A program made the translations under genes and the position numbers. The notes beneath the pieces are model-generated. The model saw nothing but the letters and a program-made list of their open reading frames with translations. It ran no database searches and had not been told where the DNA came from. Positions 62,921 through 64,000 of a stretch of DNA of 64,000 nucleotides are shown in pieces (the first letter of the stretch is position 1; each line of letters opens with the position of its first letter). The stretch spans positions 1 to 64,000 of the forward strand of contig NZ_BOMV01000059.1 in the NCBI RefSeq assembly GCF_016862375.1. Direction: 5' to 3'. The DNA is from Paractinoplanes rishiriensis (GTDB lineage: Bacteria; Actinomycetota; Actinomycetes; Mycobacteriales; Micromonosporaceae).

Positions 62921-64000
62921 TTATGCGGCTGTTGAGGCGGAGTTGGGGTTGCGGTGCAAACCAGCAGCCGATCCACGCGCCTTCAGGCTCATCACGAACG
63001 CCAGCACCTTGGCCACCGCACCGAAGAACTCGGCTGGGATCTCGGCACCGACCTCGACGCCCGCGTGCAGCGCCCGGGCCAGCGGCACGTCCTGCACCAT
63101 CGGCACCCGGTGCTCGGCGGCCAGTTCCCGGATCTTCGTGGCGACCGGGCCCTGCCCCTTGGCCACCACCCGCGGTGCGCCCTTGTTCGGCTCGTACCGC
63201 AGGGCCACCGCCACGTGCGTCGGGTTGACCATCACCACGTCCGCGGTCGGGATGTCGGCCATCTGGCGGTTCCGGGCCATGGCCATCTGCCGGGACCGGA
63301 TCTGGGCCTTGACCAGCGGGTCACCCTCGGTGTTCTTGTGCTCCTGCTTGACCTCTTCCTTGGACATCCGCAGCTGCTTGTTGGTACGCCGGCGGACCAC
63401 GAAGTAGTCGGCGGCGGCCATCGCGATACCGGCCCCCGCGGCCGCCTGGATCAGGCCGATGGTGGCGTCCTGCACCACCCCGAGCAACGACGCCAGCGGC
63501 AGGTGGCCGGCGTTCATCAGGATCGGGATGACGTCCTTGGTGGTGGTGTAGAGCACCCCGGCGAGCACCGCGGTCTTCACCAGCGCCTTGGTGCCCTCCC
63601 AGAGCGCCTGCGGCCCGAACATCTTCTTGATCCCGGGCAGCGGGTTGAGCCGGCTGAACTTCGGGATGAACAGCTTGGTGGCGACCCGGATGCCGCCCTG
63701 CGCGCCGGCCGCCGCGATGCCGACCGCCATCATGGTGGCGGCCAGCGGCAGCACCGCCCACATCGTGCCCATCCCGGCGTCCTTGAGCATGCCGAACACC
63801 AGGGCGGTGTCCGGGTTCTCGATGACCGCCGGCACCTTGGCCATCAGTTCCTCGGCGTACTCCAGCGCCGATCCGAAGGTTTTGGGCAGCATGATGCTCG
63901 CCGCGAGCATCCCGAACCAGGCGCCGATGTCCTGGCTGCGGCCGATCTGGCCCTCGCGCTTGGCCTTCTTGAGTTTCTGCGGTGTCGGCTGTTCGGTCTT
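62921..64000 (-). CDS. flhB: flagellar biosynthesis protein FlhB, 5' end outside the window
   Basis: The frame is open to the right edge and already shows the FlhB N-terminal stretch TEQPTPQKLKKAKREGQIGR, so only a few codons are missing. Four membrane helices follow, then the cytoplasmic domain with the autocleavage site NPTHVAVALRYEP. FlhB switches export specificity from hook to filament together with FliK, whose gene is nearby. fliR, fliQ and fliP would be expected further right. Confidence 0.97.
   Translation of the reverse strand, partial: KTEQPTPQKLKKAKREGQIGRSQDIGAWFGMLAASIMLPKTFGSALEYAEELMAKVPAVIENPDTALVFGMLKDAGMGTMWAVLPLAATMMAVGIAAAGAQGGIRVATKLFIPKFSRLNPLPGIKKMFGPQALWEGTKALVKTAVLAGVLYTTTKDVIPILMNAGHLPLASLLGVVQDATIGLIQAAAGAGIAMAAADYFVVRRRTNKQLRMSKEEVKQEHKNTEGDPLVKAQIRSRQMAMARNRQMADIPTADVVMVNPTHVAVALRYEPNKGAPRVVAKGQGPVATKIRELAAEHRVPMVQDVPLARALHAGVEVGAEIPAEFFGAVAKVLAFVMSLKARGSAAGLHRNPNSASTAA

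Overview
The window is a high-GC actinobacterial chromosome segment, most likely from a motile-spore member of the Micromonosporaceae such as Actinoplanes (inference). The reasons are GTG and TTG starts, a rex-hemACDB operon next to a bldN-like sigma factor and its RsbN-like partner, a mycothiol gene (mshA), a senX3/regX3/phoU phosphate locus, and a large flagellar cluster on the same chromosome. There are no rRNA or tRNA genes, no insertion sequence and no CRISPR array.

Layout. 1-5.6 kb: the 3' part of a membrane-anchored lytic transglycosylase with a repetitive linker, a double GNAT acetyltransferase and a secreted nuclease. 5.6-11.3 kb (minus strand): rex-hemA-hemC-[30-codon ORF]-cobA/hemD-hemB, with a Rex operator in front. 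11.4-14.2 kb: HAD phosphatase, glutaredoxin-like protein and acyl-CoA ligase, then a divergent promoter region. 14.2-16.6 kb: bldN-like sigma factor and its putative membrane anti-sigma factor. 16.6-22.9 kb: acyltransferase, epimerase, a 33-aa ribosomal protein, an excisionase-type regulator, proline dehydrogenase and small metal-binding proteins. 22.9-32.4 kb: regX3-senX3 divergent from phoU, gpmA, an MFS pump, an 867-bp stretch with no supported gene, then ybjN-mshA, a short-chain dehydrogenase and a methyltransferase. 32.4-39.6 kb: secreted glycoside hydrolase, orphan response regulator, subtilisin, histidine kinase, SRPBCC and PHP proteins.

39.6-64 kb is motility. A broken chemoreceptor and an M23 peptidase lead into csrA-fliW-flgL-flgK-flgN (minus), divergent from fliC-fliD-fliS-fliT-like (plus). 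Next comes the basal-body operon flgB-flgC-fliE-fliF-fliG-fliH-fliI-fliJ-[NlpC/P60 plus transglycosylase]-fliK (plus). It converges on flhB-flhA-[FlhF-like]-[two-TM protein] (minus), and flhB runs off the right edge. Hook (flgD, flgE), stator (motAB), C-ring (fliM, fliN) and the other export-gate genes are not in the window. CsrA and FliW beside flagellin suggest post-transcriptional flagellin control.

Points most worth a second look: the FlhF-like protein without GTPase motifs and its coupled small membrane protein, the internally deleted chemoreceptor, a TTA codon in an AT-rich patch of flgL, the ATGA-coupled 30-codon ORF in the heme operon, and the repeat-bearing fliK.
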